The translations under genes and the position numbers were made by a program. A model generated the notes under the pieces. It was not told the origin of the DNA, did no database searches, and saw only the letters and a program-made list of their open reading frames with translations. Source: Bog-756 sp963829235 (GTDB taxonomy: Bacteria; Actinomycetota; Acidimicrobiia; Acidimicrobiales; RAAP-2). From it: 64,000 nucleotides of DNA. The stretch covers positions 992,001 to 1,056,000 of the forward strand of contig CAWHIF010000003.1 in the NCBI GenBank assembly GCA_963829235.1, given 5' to 3'. Positions 1 through 9,590 of the stretch are shown here, in pieces; position 1 is the stretch's first letter; the number at the start of each line of letters is the position of its first letter.

Positions 1-310
1 CCCGCCGGTCGCGCAACATAGCCAGGCAGTCGGCATGCCGGCTGACGACCCAGAACCCGAGCTCGTTCCTGTGGATCGGCCCCCGCTGGCGGAGATCGGC
101 GGCCAGAAGGTCGCTCGGCGACCGGGGATCGGGGGGAGTTGTCGATGCCGAGTCCGAACCTGGCTGCGTCACTGGAGGGGGTTCCATGGGCTGGTCACTG
201 CCACCGATGGTACCGACCGTCTCACTTATCCCGGCCAAACTCCTCCCCGCCGGTGGACCTCAGGTAGCCGGCCCCTCCCTGTTGTCACACCCCCCTGGAA
301 ACATCTGGCC
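1..310. other. Left edge, no gene seen
   Basis: One frame stays open through this stretch into the HNH gene that follows, but its translation is arginine-rich and resembles no protein family I know, so I treat it as the upstream region of that gene. No clear promoter or hairpin is visible. Confidence 0.4.
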
Positions 311-1947
311 ATGACCCCGGTGGCCGGTGCAGTGAAGGAGAGTGTGGCGGGCGGCACCGCTGGTGCTGCCGCTGTCGCCGGTCCTGAAACCGGCCTCGGG
401 GCCCGGTTGGATGCCGCCCGTTCCGCTCTGGCCTCGGTGGTGGCGGACCTCGACCCGGCCCGGCTGACCGGGGCCGACGCCGCCGGGCTCTATGCGTCCC
501 TGGTCGGCCTCGAGCGCCTGGTGGTGGCGGGCAAGACCCTGTTGGCCCCCCGGATCGAGGGCTCCGGGGTGTGGCGGGACGGTGGGCACCGCTCGGCCGC
601 GGTGATGCTGGCCTCCTTGGAGGGGGTGGCCACCGGTCAGGCCCAGAACACCCTTGTCAACGGGCAGCGCCTCTCACAGTTGCCCGGGACCGAAGCGGCG
701 CTGCGCACCGGGGTGCTCTCGGGACCGAAGGTCACCGAGCTGACCGGGGCCGGCATCCTCGCCCCCGAACGGGAGCAAGAGCTGCTGGCCGGGGCCGAGG
801 AGGCTCCCCTCCAGGCGGTGCGGGAGCGGTGCCAGCGGTCCCGGGCCACCTCGGGGTCAGAGGATCCCCGGGCCAGGGTCGTCCGGATCCGAGCGGCCCG
901 GTACTTCTCGTCGTGGACCGACGGCGAGGGGGCCTTTTGCTACCAGGGCCGGGACACCCTCGACCGGGGGGCCCAGATCCTCTCCCACCTGGACCAGGTG
1001 GCCACCCGGCTGCGCCGGACCCGACGGGCGGCCGGGGACGAACAGGACAGTCCCGAACGGGCGGTCCGAGCCGACGCCTTCTACGCCCTTCTCACAAGAC
1101 GCCACCCCGACACCGGGGCACCGCTTTCGCCCCGGCCCCGGCCCACCTCGGCCACCGGCTCGGCTCCGGGGCCGGATCCCGGGCGCAGGCGAGCCGACGC
1201 CGGGGTCGATCCGCCCGACGCCGGGGTCGAGGACACCCCTCCGGAGCCACCGCCGGGGCTGACGCGCGCCGGGGCCGAGGACACGCACCGGCAGGGACAC
1301 CGGCGATGCCACCTCCGGCCGGGACACCTAGATGCCACCGCCACCGGGGACACCACCGAGCCACGGCCCCAACCGGTGGCCGACCACCGGACGACCCGTC
1401 CTTGCTCATCGACGGGCCTCCGACCTGTTCGGTGATCGTCCGGGTGGACCGGGACGCCCTGCTGCGCGGACACACCGAGGGCGACGAGTGCTGCGAGATC
1501 GACAACCAGGGGCCCATCCCGGTGGCCATGGCGAGGGACCTGGCCAACGACTCGTTCCTCCGCATCGTCTTCCACGAGGCCGGGGATATCCGGGCCGTCT
1601 GCCACCTGGGTCGCACCATCAACCAACAGCTGCGGACGGCCCTCGTCTTCCGGGACAGAACCTGTGTGGTGCCCGGGTGTGGGACCTCCTTCGGGCTCGA
1701 GATCGACCACATCGTCCCCTTTGCCGAGGGCGGGCCCACCACCCTCGACAATCTGGCCCTGCTCTGCCACCACCACCACTTCCTCAAGACCTACGAGGGC
1801 TGGGTCCTCTCCAGCGAGGGGACCGGACCGATGGGCACACCCCGGTGGCGGTTCGAACCCCAACCGGCCTTCGGGCAGGAACCGGGCCTCGGGATGGACA
1901 CCGACGAGGAAAGGGACAAGCGGAAACGGGACAGACGGAACGAGTGA
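311..1947 (+). CDS. DUF222 / HNH endonuclease domain protein (13E12 type), frameshifted
   Basis: The N-terminal part (from ATG 311) is the helical DUF222 domain typical of the 13E12 repeat proteins that are abundant in actinobacteria. The C-terminal part, from about 1400, is in another frame and reads CCEIDNQGPIPVA..., ending in an HNH nuclease domain with the DHIVPFAEGGPTTLDNLALL core followed by four histidines. The two halves are in frames +2 and +1, so an indel lies in the low-complexity Pro/Gly/Arg linker between about 1270 and 1400. Family members are thought to be mobile or repeat-associated nucleases; their cellular role is not established. Whether the shift is real (pseudogene) or a sequence error cannot be decided here; the many similar shifts nearby favour error. 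Confidence 0.8.
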
Positions 1948-2073
1948 GTCGGGTCCGCTCAAGGCGGTTTCAAGGGGCGCAACGAGCGATGGCTTTCCTA
2001 CCAACTCATGGACGCTCACTACCCCGCGTCGACTCCGACCAAGACAATGACCCTCGAGAAGACAGAGGCTGGC

Positions 2074-2610
2074 ATGACCAAGATCAGACGGAACGGGCCC
2101 TGCCCGTGCGGGAGCACCTCGAAGGCAAAGCGGTGCTGTTACGGGAACGATAGGACCACCGAAATTCATCGTCTTCATCCGCCTGCCGATCTCTGCGGAG
2201 CGGCGATACCGGACCTGGTGGCCCTCGAAGAAGACAAGATCGATGCCCTTCTCGAAGAGGTGCTCTATCTGCCGGCGATCGACGCATCACTTCAGGCGCA
2301 CCTCGGGATCATCACACCAGACATGGACCGCGCCATCGATGCCTTCGACAACGACGAAATCGTGGAGTTCGTCGACGCGGCGATCGAGGTGGCGGACAGT
2401 GTCGACTCGCCGGACCGTCGCCTCGAGCTGGCACAAGCGGTCCTCACGCTGCGAGACGAAGGAGCCATACCCACGCACTTGGCCGCCGCCGCCGTTCTTG
2501 ACCTCGACAGCAAGAAATCGAATCTGCTCCTCTCCTCGGTGGCCCATTCGCTGATGGTCATGGCCGGCGCGACGGGACTCTCGCAGGCACCCGAAAGGCA
2601 GGATTACTGA
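2074..2610 (+). CDS. SEC-C motif protein
   Basis: About 178 residues from ATG 2074, which is preferred because it places the SEC-C zinc-binding motif (NGPCPCGSTSKAKRCC) right after the start; an in-frame ATG at 2008 is also possible. SEC-C is the metal-binding tail of SecA and occurs alone or attached to other domains in many small bacterial proteins. The remaining acidic, helical part (about residues 30-170) matches nothing I recognise. It converges on the VirD4-like gene, with stop codons about 20 bp apart. Function unknown. Confidence 0.75.
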   Translation: MTKIRRNGPCPCGSTSKAKRCCYGNDRTTEIHRLHPPADLCGAAIPDLVALEEDKIDALLEEVLYLPAIDASLQAHLGIITPDMDRAIDAFDNDEIVEFVDAAIEVADSVDSPDRRLELAQAVLTLRDEGAIPTHLAAAAVLDLDSKKSNLLLSSVAHSLMVMAGATGLSQAPERQDY

Positions 2611-2630
2611 AGTCCCGGTTTCCTGCTTCC

Positions 2631-4241
2631 TTACCGGTTGGCGCGCTCTCCTGGTTGCGCGCTCCCAGTTTCCCAAGATGGCAGAGCCCTGGTCTTCAAC
2701 CACGGATCAGCGAACCACGTTCGCAGGTGGACTCGTGCCGGATGAAGGTCGCCGTAGACAAGGACCCCGTCTCCAGGTGGAATCCGGCGCAGGACATCGG
2801 GCGGTGCCAGCCTCCTCACCGACGGGGAGTGGCTCGAGCTCGATCCGCTCCGGCCACCAATCGTCGTCGTAGGCAGTGATACCTCTTCGTCACCGATGAG
2901 ATGGCTGGCATAGTCCAAAGTCGACGGGTCAGAGATGCCGGAGAGGAAGAGCTTGGCCCGGTGGTTGTTGGCCACGGTGGCGGCCCGATTCCCGTAACGG
3001 GCATTGATCTGGGCAAGGTCGTGCCAGATCGTGACCAACTGCACCCCGTGACCGGCTGCGGTGGATGCCAACGCATCGAGATCTGACAACGGCGCAATGT
3101 TGGCTGCCTCGTCGAGCACGACGAGGAGCGGCGGCTCCAGGGGGAGCCGGGTGCGGGCGACCTGGTCGTACACGTATTCGATGGTCTGGCGGACCACCGA
3201 CGCGAAGAGCGGAGTCAGTCGGCGTTGGTCATGAGCGGGTGCACACAGGTAGAGCGTGTTGGCACCCTCGACCAGTTGCCGGGGATCGATATCGCCAGAC
3301 CCAAGGACGTCGTCCCGACCGGGCACATCGGAGAAAGGCTCGAGAATTGTCTCGACCGTCGTGTAGATCGAACTGCGTTGGCGGTCTTCCTTCCCGAAGG
3401 TGGACTGGGCTGCATGGACGGCTTCGGGCACACCGGCGGTGACGAGCAGGTCAATCACCTCGGCCTCTTCCTGGGTGTTTACCCAACGTACGACGTCGTC
3501 CATGCCCCGCCCGCCACACGCAGCTGCGAAGAGAAGTGGCGCAAGCATCTTTGTGGCCGTGGCGTACCAGAAGTCACCATCGGTCATCGTTCCCACCGAC
3601 GTCTTTGCCACGTCGGTCAATCCGGCGGCGGCCCGACGGGCTCCGGGCCAGGTCCGGGACGCAGGCAACGGAGACCACTGCGCAGAATCCAAACCCGTCG
3701 ACCCGGAGGGATCGAAGCACAAGACGGTGCCCAGGGAACGTCGGTGACCGATCGTCCGTTCCAGTAGATCGGTCTTGACGCTGGCTGCGATCACCGGTCC
3801 CTCCCATCCCAGAATCGCCGGAACGGCGAGGCCCGACGTCTTGTGCGACTGAGTCGGGCCGAAGACGATCAGCGATTGGGCGCGCTCGGACGCAACAAGA
3901 TGCCGGCCGGCCCGTCCGACCACCAAACGACCGCACGGCGGGGGCCCCGCGTTGCGGCCGGGCGTCACCAGGAGCGGTCGGAGGTCTCTGGTCCGCGCCC
4001 ATGCCGCGCTCCTGGATGGAGCGGACCGCCGACCCACCCGTGTGCCTCCGCGCCCGCCGCCACCCATCGAAGCCAGGGGTGGCACCCGGCGCCCGGGAGG
4101 GGGTGGGTGCGGGCGCCGGGTACCGAATTTCGGTCTGCCCTTTCCGGGGCGGCTCGACCAGAGGCGATCAGGGCCGAGCAGAGCCGCTCCAACGAACGCG
4201 GACATTCCTGCAGCCGAGAGGGCATCCGACAGAAGGATCAC
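2631..4241 (-). CDS. VirD4/TraG-like coupling ATPase
   Basis: 536 residues. A hydrophobic N-terminus (residues 1-25) precedes a Pro/Gly-rich linker (40-80) and a RecA-like ATPase core. The P-loop region reads GPTQSHKTS (about 128-136), in which S-H replaces the usual G-S/G before Lys-Thr/Ser. Walker B is LLVVLDEAANI (about 372-382), followed by the conserved VQLVTIWHDLAQI-type segment of the TraG/TraM-recognition family. Such proteins sit at the inner membrane and feed substrates into a type IV secretion channel. It is the last gene of the operon and starts 4 bp after the VirB4-like gene. No relaxase gene is visible, so the substrate (DNA or protein) is unknown. Confidence 0.85.
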   Translation of the reverse strand: MILLSDALSAAGMSAFVGAALLGPDRLWSSRPGKGRPKFGTRRPHPPPPGRRVPPLASMGGGGRGGTRVGRRSAPSRSAAWARTRDLRPLLVTPGRNAGPPPCGRLVVGRAGRHLVASERAQSLIVFGPTQSHKTSGLAVPAILGWEGPVIAASVKTDLLERTIGHRRSLGTVLCFDPSGSTGLDSAQWSPLPASRTWPGARRAAAGLTDVAKTSVGTMTDGDFWYATATKMLAPLLFAAACGGRGMDDVVRWVNTQEEAEVIDLLVTAGVPEAVHAAQSTFGKEDRQRSSIYTTVETILEPFSDVPGRDDVLGSGDIDPRQLVEGANTLYLCAPAHDQRRLTPLFASVVRQTIEYVYDQVARTRLPLEPPLLVVLDEAANIAPLSDLDALASTAAGHGVQLVTIWHDLAQINARYGNRAATVANNHRAKLFLSGISDPSTLDYASHLIGDEEVSLPTTTIGGRSGSSSSHSPSVRRLAPPDVLRRIPPGDGVLVYGDLHPARVHLRTWFADPWLKTRALPSWETGSAQPGERANR

Positions 4242-4245
4242 TCGC

Positions 4246-5889
4246 TTACGCCGGTCCGTCGGTCGCCGCGAAGTCGGTCAGTCCGTCGGTCGCCGCGACG
4301 TCGGTCAGTCCGTCGGTCGCCGCGAAGTCGGGAGTCGCACCGCCGGTCGATTCGAACTCGGCCATGGCCCCGCCGGTCGGGACAGCGCCGGTCGAGGCCC
4401 CGCCGGTCGAGGCTGCGCCGGTCGGGACAGCACCGGTCGAGGCCCCGCCGGTCGGGACAGCGCCGGTCGAGGCCCCGCCGGTCGAGGCTGCGCCGGTCGG
4501 GACAGCACCGGTCGAGGCTGCGCCGGTCGGGACAGCGCCGGTCGGGGCAGCGTCGGCCATGGCCTGATCCGTGTCGGTCAGCCACCGCTCGCTCGAGGCC
4601 AGTCGATGCTCGACGAGGAAGGAGCGACGGCCGACCTTCCAGAGCGCCATGCCCCGGCGCAATTGGGTAACCAGCTCCGCCTCGGTCTCGGTGAGACCCA
4701 AGAGCTCACCTGAGCGAGCCGCCTCCCCCGGCGACTGGGCGTAGACGACCCGGGTCTCCGAGTCGGCCAGCAACCCTTCGGCCAGGCTCACCTGCTCCGA
4801 TCCCTCGGTCCCTACCGATCGGAGGTCGGACAGCCGGTGGAGGACGGCAACGTTGGCGACACCCAGCGCGCGCGAGAGTTTCCATGACGTCTGCAACCAT
4901 CTGGCCACCCCGAGGTTGGACAGAATGGCCCACGCCTCATCCACCACGACGATGGTCCGATTGCGGTGCTGGGACCTGACGGCACTCTGCAGCCACGCCG
5001 CCGCGCAGGCCATGAGAACACCGAGCGCCGGAGAGTGGTACACCGCGGCGAGGTCGAGCACAACCAGGGGGCCGTCAAGACGCAAGCCGGGGGTGGTCGG
5101 CGCGTCGAACATCCCACGGAGGTCGCCGTGGACGAGGCGGCGCAACTCGAGGGCCACGTCACGACCGTCCTCCATGAGCACAGAGCGTGTGGTGCGGAGT
5201 GCCTGGTACGCGTCGACACTCGGTTCGAGAAGCGCCTCGACAACCTTGGGAAGCGTCGGCGCAGGTAGCTCGCCACTGCCGACCGACCGGTGACCGGTCG
5301 ACCGATCCCCCGCCGACCCGGAACCAGGCGACCGCCCACCCCCCGCCATTCGAGTGGCTTCTGCGACCGCGGCGTCGATGGCGGCTCGCTCTCGGGGGAG
5401 GAGGTCACGACCGAGGCAGGCCACTGCCAGGGACGAGGTCAGCACCACCCTTCTTCTCATGACCTCGTCACCGGCATCGGAGCCGACGGCCAGGGATGCG
5501 TCGTCGGTGTCGAGCGGATTGAGCCGAACCGGTCCTCCGGGACGGAGCGCAACGGGAGCCACTCCCCAGGCCTCGGCCAACGGACCGTATTCTCCTTTGG
5601 GGTCGATGACCCAGGCGCGTCGGCCGAAGACGGCTTGACGCCAGAGATATGACTTCACGAAGGAGCTCTTGCCCCTTCCGATCTGACCGAACACCACCAT
5701 GTTGGGGTTCGTGATCACACCTTGCCGGTACAGGACGAAGGGGTCGTAGACGAACGAGCCACCCAGCACGTCCCGTCCGATGAGCACCCCCTCGTGGCCG
5801 AGGCCGGCCTCACTCACGAGCGGATAGGCCGCACAAAGGTGACGCGTGGTCGTGACGTGGGCCGGAACCCGAGGGGTGAGGTTCTTCAC
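4246..5889 (-). CDS. VirB4-like secretion ATPase with repetitive C-terminal tail
   Basis: The chosen GTG start at 5889 overlaps the upstream stop as GTGA; an ATG at 5919 is the alternative. The P-loop is GQIGRGKSS, about 70 residues from the start, followed by WVIDPKGEYG, typical of VirB4/TraC/HerA ATPases. Walker B is TIVVVDEAWAIL. Between them lies a Ser/Gly-rich insertion (GSGSAGDRSTGHRSVG). These ATPases energise assembly of and transport through type IV secretion channels. The N-terminal VirB4 domain is short or absent; in actinobacterial systems of this type it may be supplied by the SCO6880-like protein upstream. The last ~100 residues are pentapeptide-like repeats (STGGA, PTGAV), then ATDGLTD repeats. 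Confidence 0.85.
   Translation of the reverse strand: MKNLTPRVPAHVTTTRHLCAAYPLVSEAGLGHEGVLIGRDVLGGSFVYDPFVLYRQGVITNPNMVVFGQIGRGKSSFVKSYLWRQAVFGRRAWVIDPKGEYGPLAEAWGVAPVALRPGGPVRLNPLDTDDASLAVGSDAGDEVMRRRVVLTSSLAVACLGRDLLPRERAAIDAAVAEATRMAGGGRSPGSGSAGDRSTGHRSVGSGELPAPTLPKVVEALLEPSVDAYQALRTTRSVLMEDGRDVALELRRLVHGDLRGMFDAPTTPGLRLDGPLVVLDLAAVYHSPALGVLMACAAAWLQSAVRSQHRNRTIVVVDEAWAILSNLGVARWLQTSWKLSRALGVANVAVLHRLSDLRSVGTEGSEQVSLAEGLLADSETRVVYAQSPGEAARSGELLGLTETEAELVTQLRRGMALWKVGRRSFLVEHRLASSERWLTDTDQAMADAAPTGAVPTGAASTGAVPTGAASTGGASTGAVPTGGASTGAVPTGAASTGGASTGAVPTGGAMAEFESTGGATPDFAATDGLTDVAATDGLTDFAATDGPA
4372..4551. repeat. In-frame minisatellite, 15-bp units, in the VirB4-like gene
   Basis: About twelve 15-bp units alternate among GTCGGGACAGCGCCG, GTCGAGGCCCCGCCG and GTCGAGGCTGCGCCG (plus strand). 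They encode PTGAV/STGGA pentads in the C-terminal tail of the minus-strand ATPase. The unit is a multiple of three, so copy-number changes would keep the frame. A second 24-bp-like repeat (ATDGLTD...) follows at about 4246-4330. Confidence 0.9.
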
Positions 5890-7841
5890 GAGAGCCCGCG
5901 GCCCAGAGGCAGCGAACATGTGAAGGCGACGTCCTGCGCCCCGTACAGAAGCCGGAGCTCAACGCCGGCCTGTCCCGCGGCCTGCTCCGCGGCCGCACGT
6001 GAGGTCGTGAGCTCCTCGCGACTGTCGGCGGTCACCGTCACGTACCCCGAAAACCTGTATTGAGCATGGCCGTCGGCTAGCTCGACGTCGCGCTCCTCGA
6101 CGCTCTCCTTCTGCCGCGCATGCCGTGCCGTAGTCAAAAAGCCGCCCCGTCTCCGCAACTCGCCATCGGCGAGGTCGGCGGTCCGTGCCTGGGCCACCTG
6201 CCGGGCGGCTCGACTCGGACTGATCGGCTCCATGATCAGGCTGATCGAGCGCCGCAACGGTGAGAACAGGAGTGGACCCAGGAACTCGGGAGTGACGTCG
6301 ACCCGTGGCCATTCGGCGATCCAGTAGGTGGCATGCCACGTTGCATCGGTGTGCAGGGCATCCCATGTCGGTTCGACGGCCATGGGCCAGGGCCAGTGAC
6401 TTGTCCGCTCCTCTCGTGGGGCCGTGCGCCCGCCCCGACCGACGGACCTCCCCGGCACCACGCCCGCGGAGCCGGAGGGACCAGCGTGGCCGCCTGAGCC
6501 CACGGGACCAGCGTGGCCGGCGGAGCCGGAGGGACCAGCGTGGCCGCCTGAGCCCACGGGACCAGCGTGGCCGGCGGAGCCCACGGGACCAGCGTGGCCG
6601 GTGGAGCCGGAAAGACTGGCGTGGCCGCCTGAGCCCACGGGACCGGCGTGGCCGGTGGAGCCGCAGGGACCGGCCTGCTCCCCGATTTCGTTGAGTGCGG
6701 CCGACGCCGCCGCGATCTCCCACGCCAGTGCCCCCGGCCCCAGCACACCTTCAACACTGACGTCGGCGCCGTCGAGGGCCCGGTGCAAGGACACCACCTC
6801 CCGAGCCAGCACATTGCCGATTGCGGTCGTGCTCCCCTGTGAGGATCGGCCGGCCCACGAGGATCGGCCGCCGTCTGAGGACCGTCCGTCGCTTGAGGAT
6901 CGGCCGCCGTCTGAGGATCGTCCGTCGCTTGAGGATCGGCCGCCGTCTGAGGATCGTCCGCCGCCTGAGGACCGGCCGCCGTCTGAGGACCGTCCGCCGC
7001 CCGAGGATCGGCCGAACCGCGAGGATCGCCCCGTCCGAATCGACAAGGTGACGAGCACTTGATGGCGGCGGGTCACCGGTGCGGCTTCGTCCACCAGTGC
7101 CCGGTAGGAACAACACGCCGGTGAGTCGCCACCCAGCACGGCATTGTCGGCCAGGTGCCGGCGGACGGCGCCCCCGTCGTCCGGCAGGCAGGACTCGATC
7201 CACTGGACCCGGTGGATCTTGGAACCTTCGCGCGCCATCGACGAGAGCACCCGTGCCCACGCGGCTATCCGCCCCTCTTGGTCGGAAGAACTGAGGAGGG
7301 CGAAACTGTGGCCGCGCACGACAAGCGCGGCCGTGGCTGTGCGCGCCCGGGAGTCGAGGACCATGCCAAGCTCCGCCATCGGGCTCTGAGGGTCGAACGG
7401 TGTCCCCACCACCGTCAGCCCATCGAATACCGTCCGACCGCGCGTGCGGATCTTCGCGTTGACGGGTCGGACCTCGGTCGACCCGGAGCCTCGGCGAAAG
7501 GTGTCGACCGTCGCCAGGTGGCCACTGGCCGGGCTCGGAGCCAGCTGCCGGCGACTCCCGGTCCATGCCGACCACACCCATCGGACGACCAGGGGCAGCC
7601 ACTGCTCGCCCGTGCGTCCACGGATGGGCCAGAACGCCACTGCCAGCCCGGCTGCCAGCCCGACGAGCGCAAACAACACCCCTCCCACCGATGGTCGGGC
7701 CCGGAGAACCACGACGTCGGCGAGAAGCCCGCACGTGACCGAAGCGATCTGACCGCCGCGCCAACCGGCGATCACGCCCCTCCGTTCCAACGGGGAGAAC
7801 CGGTAGCGCACCCGTCGGCCCCGATCGTGCTCAGGGGCCAT
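5886..7841 (-). CDS. SCO6880-like secretion-associated membrane protein
   Basis: The ATG at 7841 overlaps the stop of the TrbL-like gene (7831-7833) and begins MAPEHDRGRRVRYRFSPLERRG. Two hydrophobic segments near residues 30-70 suggest a membrane anchor, as in the SCO6880 family found with VirB4/VirD4 genes in streptomycetes and relatives (family recalled, not checked). The large soluble remainder carries two low-complexity inserts: GRSSDGGRSS repeats around residues 265-340 and nine-residue GHAGPVGSG repeats around 395-460. The conserved C-terminus (EFLGPLLFSP..., then YRFSGYVTVTADS) resembles the arm that precedes VirB4 ATPase domains. It probably works with the next gene as a split VirB4. 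Confidence 0.7.
   Translation of the reverse strand: MAPEHDRGRRVRYRFSPLERRGVIAGWRGGQIASVTCGLLADVVVLRARPSVGGVLFALVGLAAGLAVAFWPIRGRTGEQWLPLVVRWVWSAWTGSRRQLAPSPASGHLATVDTFRRGSGSTEVRPVNAKIRTRGRTVFDGLTVVGTPFDPQSPMAELGMVLDSRARTATAALVVRGHSFALLSSSDQEGRIAAWARVLSSMAREGSKIHRVQWIESCLPDDGGAVRRHLADNAVLGGDSPACCSYRALVDEAAPVTRRHQVLVTLSIRTGRSSRFGRSSGGGRSSDGGRSSGGGRSSDGGRSSSDGRSSDGGRSSSDGRSSDGGRSSWAGRSSQGSTTAIGNVLAREVVSLHRALDGADVSVEGVLGPGALAWEIAAASAALNEIGEQAGPCGSTGHAGPVGSGGHASLSGSTGHAGPVGSAGHAGPVGSGGHAGPSGSAGHAGPVGSGGHAGPSGSAGVVPGRSVGRGGRTAPREERTSHWPWPMAVEPTWDALHTDATWHATYWIAEWPRVDVTPEFLGPLLFSPLRRSISLIMEPISPSRAARQVAQARTADLADGELRRRGGFLTTARHARQKESVEERDVELADGHAQYRFSGYVTVTADSREELTTSRAAAEQAAGQAGVELRLLYGAQDVAFTCSLPLGRGLS
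6468..6672. repeat. In-frame minisatellite, 27-bp units
   Basis: About seven or eight units of 27 bp, such as GGGACCAGCGTGGCC followed by GGCGGAGCCCAC, occur on the plus strand. They encode GHAGPVGSG/GHAGPSGSA nonapeptides in the SCO6880-like protein. Units differ by a few substitutions, so the array has had time to diverge. Confidence 0.9.
6838..7030. repeat. In-frame minisatellite, 18-bp units
   Basis: About ten 18-bp units (for example GAGGATCGGCCGCCGTCT alternating with GAGGACCGTCCGTCGCTT) encode GRSSDG/GRSSSD hexads in the SCO6880-like protein. This is the second array in the same gene. Confidence 0.9.
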
Positions 7842-9589
7842 GGTCACCCTCCGTCTCACGATCAGGTCCTCGCCGTTCAGGTGGCTCGGGTCCGATCGGC
7901 GCGCTGATCAGGCGCACGCCGAGTTCGTCCCGACCGAGGGTGTCGGCTCGCAAGGCACCTGTCTGTCTCGGCAGGCGCTTGACGTGCCCTGGATCTCCAC
8001 CCCCGGTGCGGGACCCCGCTGGTCGGCCCGGACCCCCCGCCGGCCCGGACAGTCCTGAGGGGCTGGGTCGCCCCACGGGAGCTGATGACACCGGGACGAT
8101 CGATGCGGCAGCCACCAACGAGCCGCCGTCGGCCTCGACCGCCGCGCCACTACCCGAAGAACGCCGGGCGGTGGCCGTGGCCTGGGGGTGGACTGCCCAC
8201 GCCGGGATGCCGTGGCCCGGCGACTCCGTGGTTCCGACCCCGGTCGACTCGGCCGAGGATGGCCGCGGATCGGGCCGCGTGCCCTGAGGCCCGTCTCCGC
8301 CCGGACCCGGATCCGCGCCGTCGACCCCACCCCCGGAGCTCGCGTCCGCCGAGACCCGGGAGACGGAACGGACCCGCCGAACCCGAACCCGAACCCGCTG
8401 AACCCGCCGAACCCGACCCCGGACCTCCCGAACCGGATCCGGCGAACGAACCGCCCAGCAGTCCACCCATCGAGCCCGATGCCCCACCCGCCAACGACCC
8501 GGCGGCCGCCCGCATGGCCACCTGGGCCAGGCCCTTGACCGGAGCGGTGGAGCGCTGGCGGGCCCGATGACTGACGGATTCGAGGTGGCTGACCGCTCCC
8601 GCCTCCAAGAACGGCAGCAGGCGGAAGAGCGCCCAGGGGGCGAACGCCGCGAACAGGAGCAGCGCTGCGCCGCCGAGCACGGCCGCGAATCCGCCACCCG
8701 TTCCCCCGGGCCCGTGGCCACCGGCGCCGGCGCCGGTCCCTCCGCCGGCGGCCGGGGCGGTCCCGCCGGCCAGGGCACCGGCGGCCAGGCTCAGCACCGC
8801 CACGATGACGAACTTCCCGAGCACGAGCGCGACCAGGGTGTCGACCAGCCGCCGGCACCAATGGGCGATGGCAGGCCAGGCCAGGCTGGCGAGGGCCAGC
8901 GGCAGGAAGAGAACGGCCACATAGACGGCCGCGGCCCGGATCAGAAGCTCGACCCACACCATCAACGCACCGAACACCACCGCAAGCCCGCCCACGAACA
9001 TCACGAACGCAGGCGCCGACGAGGCGTTGCCGGCTGTCACCGAGAGCCCCACGGCGACCGAGGCCAGGAAATGTCCGCTGTCGAGACCGGCCCCTTGGGC
9101 GATGGCTGCGCTCATGGCGTCGGTGATGGCCAGGCCGAGCTGGACCAACTTGACCGCCACGGCCGTCAGCAGGATCGAAAGCGGCACGTTCACGAGTACC
9201 GACCGGGCCAGCGTCGAGACGCTCTGCCGGTAGATGGACTGCATGATCCCGAGCAGCAGCATGGGCACGATCACCACGCCGGCCAGGGCCACCATGATCC
9301 GGTAGTGGGTCGTGAACCAGGAGGCACCCAGATCAATGGAGGTGGTCGTCGCCATCACCGAGCCGATCTGGTGCAGGAGCCAGGTCGCTCCATCGGACAC
9401 CCAGCTCCCGAGCGCATCGAGGACACTGTTGGCGCCGAAGCCGACCAGGCTCGAGGCAGCCGACCCGACCACGTGCTTTGCCCCCGAGGCGACCTGGCAG
9501 ACCGGGCCGAGACCGGCACTTCCGAGCGCCGCGGCCGTCGACGGGCAGGAGACGCCGGCGATGACCGGGAGGCCCCCGACGGCCACCAC
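7831..9589 (-). CDS. TrbL/VirB6-like polytopic membrane protein, frameshifted
   Basis: The protein has at least six hydrophobic segments (for example ALAGVVIVPMLLLGIMQ, VFGALMVWVELLIRAAAVYV, KFVIVAVLSLAAGALAGG) and the layout of TrbL/VirB6 inner-membrane channel proteins of type IV systems. GTG 9589 directly follows the stop of the pilin-like gene; ATG 9646 is an alternative that would overlap it. The frame open from the start ends at 8150, but its last ~70 residues are arginine-rich noise. In another frame a plausible Ser/Gly/Pro tail runs to a stop at 7831 that overlaps the next ATG. An indel inside the Gly-Ser repeat at about 8360-8450 is inferred. Confidence 0.75.
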
Positions 9590-9590
9590 C

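Noticed and set aside
1081..2178. Long minus-strand open frame opposite the HNH gene
   Set aside because: Its translation is Pro/Gly/Arg-rich and it shadows a gene with clear domains on the other strand; long antisense frames are expected at this GC content.
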